The notes beneath the pieces were generated by a model. The model ran no database searches and was not told the origin of the DNA. It worked only from the letters and a program-made list of their open reading frames with translations. Positions 60,455 through 64,000 of a DNA stretch of 64,000 bases are shown piece by piece. The stretch is from Xiphydria camelus (Eukaryota > Arthropoda > Insecta > Hymenoptera > Xiphydriidae), in contig OY783199.1 of assembly GCA_963678675.1 (NCBI GenBank), forward strand, positions 1,495,501-1,559,500, given 5' to 3'. The number at the start of each line of letters is the position of its first letter. The first letter of the stretch is position 1. The position numbers and the translations under genes are program-made.

Positions 60455-61010
60455 CGCGTTCTCGATGTTTTGGCAAAAATCGAAATCTCCGAAATTCAAT
60501 TCTCGACATTCCCGTTCGATGTGTTTTTTGACGCCGGTTTCGAGAATGATGGATTTATCGAGGACATTTCGAAGGAACATTGAGATATCGGTGATTTTTT
60601 TGGGAGAAAATAATTTTCTCGCACCTACTTCAAATTTTACTGATATAATTCTGTATTTCTTTTGAGATATCGACGAAGGAACCATGATTTTCATAATCGG
60701 CATGAAAAAAAAAACACATGAAATAGGGTGGTTGAGCGACCGATTCCAGAAATTTTGATTTTTGCGAAAAGTTGAAAAAATGCCTCGACATTTTCGTAAA
60801 AATCGAAATCTCTGGAATCGAGCACTTTACCATCATCTTACCTTATGTATTTTTTCGCGCTGATTACGAAAATCGCGGATTCAGTGGCGAAATCTCGAAG
60901 GAAAGCCGAGATATCGTCGATTTTATGTGTGGAAATAATTTTCTTCGAGGTAAAATCGTTGATATCTTGTGATTTCCTCTGATACGCCGTCAATAAAAGC
61001 GTGGTCATTG
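60455..61010. repeat. R1 hairpin repeat, copy G (two units)
   Basis: Two units with the words GCAAAAATCGAAATCTCCGA, TTTTGAGATATCGACGAAGG, AATAGGGTGGTTGAGCGACC, GAAATCTCTGGAATCGAGCA and TTTTTTCGCGCTGATTACGA, arranged as inverted pairs. Plus-strand translation contains VFFRADYENRGFSGEISKES. Confidence 0.8.
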
Positions 61011-61623
61011 GAATCTGCAGCACGAAGAAATAAGTATACGAGTACGAGAGGAATAAAGTGGGGTGAAATAGAGCACCTCGGATAGCTTCTAGCAATTGCT
61101 TCTCGCAATGATACAGTCAAAGGCCAACTCGAGCGTTACATTTTACTTAACTTTCTCCGGAATAAAATTGATTATTCTAAGAATACCGCGTGCAATTTGA
61201 CCATTTCGATCGCTAGGAGAGAGAGATCGAAGCTAAAATATTTTTACGGGCATTCGGATTCATTTCCCTCTGCGTTTCTCCTTCTATTTCCCTCTGTCTT
61301 TCTCGTTCCATCCGTCCGTCCACTCATAGATACTTCTTTCTCGACTCGCGAGATTGGGACGCATCGACCCCGGCATTCACAGTTTACGACTCCTCGTGAA
61401 CTCAGCTCTGCCGCCGTTCCGATCCTCTCGCCTCGGAACGTTTTCACACCCTCGTTAAAGACAACTGCCCGTAGTTTAAACAGTGACGGCTGACCGCCGT
61501 AATCGCGGGTCTCGCAAATTTGCCAAGCGCAATATGGAAAGTCGTCGTTCGTCCTCTTCGCAAAGGATTCTCGCAAATATCGTCCGATTATAAATTAACA
61601 TCGATGTCATAAAATGTCTGGAT
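61011..61623. other. Non-coding, no gene seen
   Basis: Pyrimidine-rich at 61255-61335. Nothing recognisable. Confidence 0.45.
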
Positions 61624-61851
61624 ACACTGAGAGAAAGAACGGATTAATTAATTAAATCTGCGTTTATGAACGGGGGAATATATAATAAGTTGCTCCGACT
61701 GAGAAATTTTTTTATAACGATCAACGACTATTCGAATGAAGCAGGCTGTAGTCAATTCGAGTCAATTATCAGTTCGAGCAATTTGATCTGCATTCCCCTG
61801 TACACGTAACCGCCGATCGAGTGAAGTTTACTACACTTTTCTCTCAGTGTA
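61624..61851. mobile_element. MITE with ACACTGAGAGAAA ends
   Basis: Inverted ends ACACTGAGAGAAAGA at 61624 and TTTTCTCTCAGTGT near 61851. The interior includes GAATGAAGCAGGCTGTAGTC, CAATTCGAGTCAATTATC and no coding sequence. Only the ends, not the interior, match the other CACTGAGA elements. Confidence 0.7.
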
Positions 61852-63559
61852 GTACGCGCCCGCCCAGTCTCGGTGTATTACTACTTTTCGAATGAACCGT
61901 AGCACATTAATGCACGGAGTACCGGCTCAGAGCCTCGACGAACATTCCATATACCGTCGTTCGAGTTCATCTTCGGCGGTCGTCGATCCTTGTACGCGAG
62001 AGACCACCACCTTTGACACGCCTCGTTAAGAAACTCGTCCACACGGACGACTCGTTTCCGTATAGAAGCGCGCTCGTGTACGTACACCTCTCCTACTCGA
62101 CAAAGCCATTGAGCGGCATCGTCGTGTGCAGCGCGCTCGGACGGATACAGTTGTATTCGACTACATACGTATATAGCGTGCGCGCGCGCTCGAGCACCTG
62201 TCAACCGGCTTCCGATCGATAGATAACGCCTTAGGGATCCGCTGATTAAAACAGCGCGACGGCGCTGGACATCCGCTTCGAGGTGTTCTTGTGGAAACAC
62301 GTGGAGGGAAGGTGAATAGCCGAGCGAGAGACGTCGCGACCCGCGGGTCCTCTCCGCGCGACGCGCAGAGCCGAGGCGATGACCGTTCGATCTTTTCTCG
62401 AGAGCTCGGGACACGCGAGACGTCGATGGTCGTGTACCGCCTTCTTGGTTTCCCCTCGGAATACATCCGCGCAGGCGTTTCTTACGCTTGCCGCAGCCCG
62501 TCGCGTTTCTCTCATTCCGCTCTGCCTTTCGTACGCGAGACTTTTAGGTGTACCGCGGCTTTTTACTTCTAACGGCACGTGGAAAAGCGCGGTGTTTGTT
62601 ATGCAACGACCGCGGGTGACACAGGATCGCGGGTGACGGACGAGCGTTCCCGTAAAACGCGTCGAGTGGTTCCGAGAAACGCGGCGAGCGGGTGGGTGGG
62701 TGGTCTCCATATTCAAAGATGTTTATGACTCTGTCGTGGAGAAGTGGCTGCACGCCAACTCTCCTCTCCTCTGGGTCCATCGGGCGAGTCGGCGCGACCG
62801 CCGTAGTGCACCGGAGGTCCTCCCGAGGATTGTGGAAAGAATTACTCGCGCGATCCGGGATGCCGTTTCTCTCGGGAGACGGGTGACGACATCCTCTAAA
62901 TCCGAGAATCGATTACGTTTTTTCCGGGGGGTGTGAAAAAGTGAATAGAGCGGCCGGTCGAGCCTATCGGATACCTCCGGTCAATCGCGCGGTCCGAGTG
63001 GAATTGTTCGCTTTCAAAACTTTCTCTTCCATGAAAACGCACAATTGTCCCTATTCTATGGCTCGGTGAAAACGACATTAACGGTCAATGATTACGTTCG
63101 ACGAAAAAAAAAACTCGCCAAGTTCGCTTAACTCCAAATTTTCGACCATACGAATTTCTATTTTGGCATTATCGACCGTTCGTCGACCTTTGACGAAGAG
63201 TCACTTAAATCCCAGCATCTCGTCGATCTTTCTCGTTTCCAATAACGATGAGTTTAGCAACCGCGTGTAGAGAGACTGGCGGCAATCTTTCTCGTAAAAG
63301 TGTAGTAAAGTCGATTTATAGTCGAGAATGTGTGTGGGTACGACGCGTACGAGTTTATGATATCCATTCTGATAAAGTGGATAGAAAAGGACGCGATTAT
63401 GGGAATGATCGCCATACTTGTAGCGCCCAGGCGCATTTTCAGTAGTAACTCAGCTTCGTTACATTTTTTTCAAGGAGATTTAGTATAGCTGTTGCAGAGG
63501 AATCGGGAAAGAGAGCGAGACGGGGCTTAACCTAGACTTTTTCGTGTGGCCTCGGCGGT
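61852..63559. other. Non-coding, no gene seen
   Basis: CpG-rich with overlapping frames on both strands. The candidate first exon is just to the right. Confidence 0.45.
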
Positions 63560-63663
63560 TGGAATGCAGTCAGAAATAGGCGTCGCGTGCGCGGATAGTG
63601 CGAGAAGAGGGAAAAAGAAAAGAATTACAGCCGTGGTGGAGATGTCTGGGGGAAAACAAGGCG
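63560..63663 (+). other. Candidate first exon of an unidentified gene
   Basis: An ATG at 63642 (context GTGGAG before it) reads MSGGKQG and is followed at once by a donor-like GTGAGT (63665). An earlier in-frame ATG at 63562 gives a basic peptide (SARRGKKKRITAVVEM) that joins the same frame. This resembles a short first coding exon whose remainder would lie beyond the window. Nothing recognisable is encoded, so a chance ATG/donor pair is quite possible. Confidence 0.15.
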
Positions 63664-63664
63664 A

Positions 63665-64000
63665 GTGAGTTTCTATTTGCTTATTCGCTTTATTCGTCTA
63701 AGGGGGGAGATGACCAAAAAAAAAAATAATTTTTGCATAGGGATTCCTTAGGGGATGACAAACGATAATAACTAACCGGGAATCGTTTATGACTTCAATC
63801 ATGGTGTTTTCCATATTTTCGCTGCATACAGAATATGTACGAGAACGGAACACGTAAGAAACGTATGAGTGCGAGCAACGAGCTTTTATGCGTTCAGTAA
63901 GACATTCGCCCCCTCGTCTTCCAGTTATTATTTCTCTTCTAATACTTCTTATTGTCATTGGATCGTCTAAGGGTACCTACTTTAGTTTTTGTCTCGCCCG
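63665..64000. other. Non-coding, window end
   Basis: AT-richer sequence after the donor-like GTGAGT at 63665. No feature seen before the window is cut. Confidence 0.4.

Overview
This window is a gene-poor stretch of an insect nuclear genome, most likely a hymenopteran and plausibly an ant. The basis is its very high CpG density (many CGCG tracts), the many short terminal-inverted-repeat (TIR) elements, mariner and piggyBac remnants, and one intron-containing gene of a metazoan family. The order-level call is inference. I see no bacterial-type operons, rRNA, tRNA, CRISPR array or integrated phage.

The only confident host protein-coding gene is on the + strand near the right end. A CABIT-domain protein of the GAREM/Serrano family starts at 54917, runs to a splice donor after 56649, and resumes at 56738 with a short second exon that stops at 56924. 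It is preceded by a splice acceptor (54753-54754) and a poly-Gln/poly-His upstream ORF that ends in frame before the real start. The ~54 kb to the left carries no recognisable coding exon and is probably upstream or 5'-intron sequence of this gene.

The non-coding part is dominated by mobile-element debris. (1) 26131-30670 is a 4.5 kb composite whose two ends are inverted ~0.9 kb copies of the 3' end of a piggyBac-like element. Between them lie ~2.7 kb of unrelated sequence and a nested, doubly deleted mariner (28174-28879). (2) A hairpin-forming repeat, here called R1, occurs at seven places (near 0.7, 17.9, 23.3, 34.8, 41.3, 43.6 and 60.5 kb). In conceptual translation it gives the same ~30-residue peptide again and again. 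(3) At least a dozen small palindromic elements occur, many with ends like CACTGAGAAAA; some are tandemly duplicated (10480-10958) or nested (13041-13560). (4) Clean elements with target-site duplications include a TTAA-flanked piggyBac-type MITE (20995-21241) and a 396 bp element with perfect 32 bp TIRs and ATTT flanks (8989-9384).

The remainder is GC-rich, CpG-rich sequence with microsatellites. Many open frames there are compositional and have no recognisable domain.
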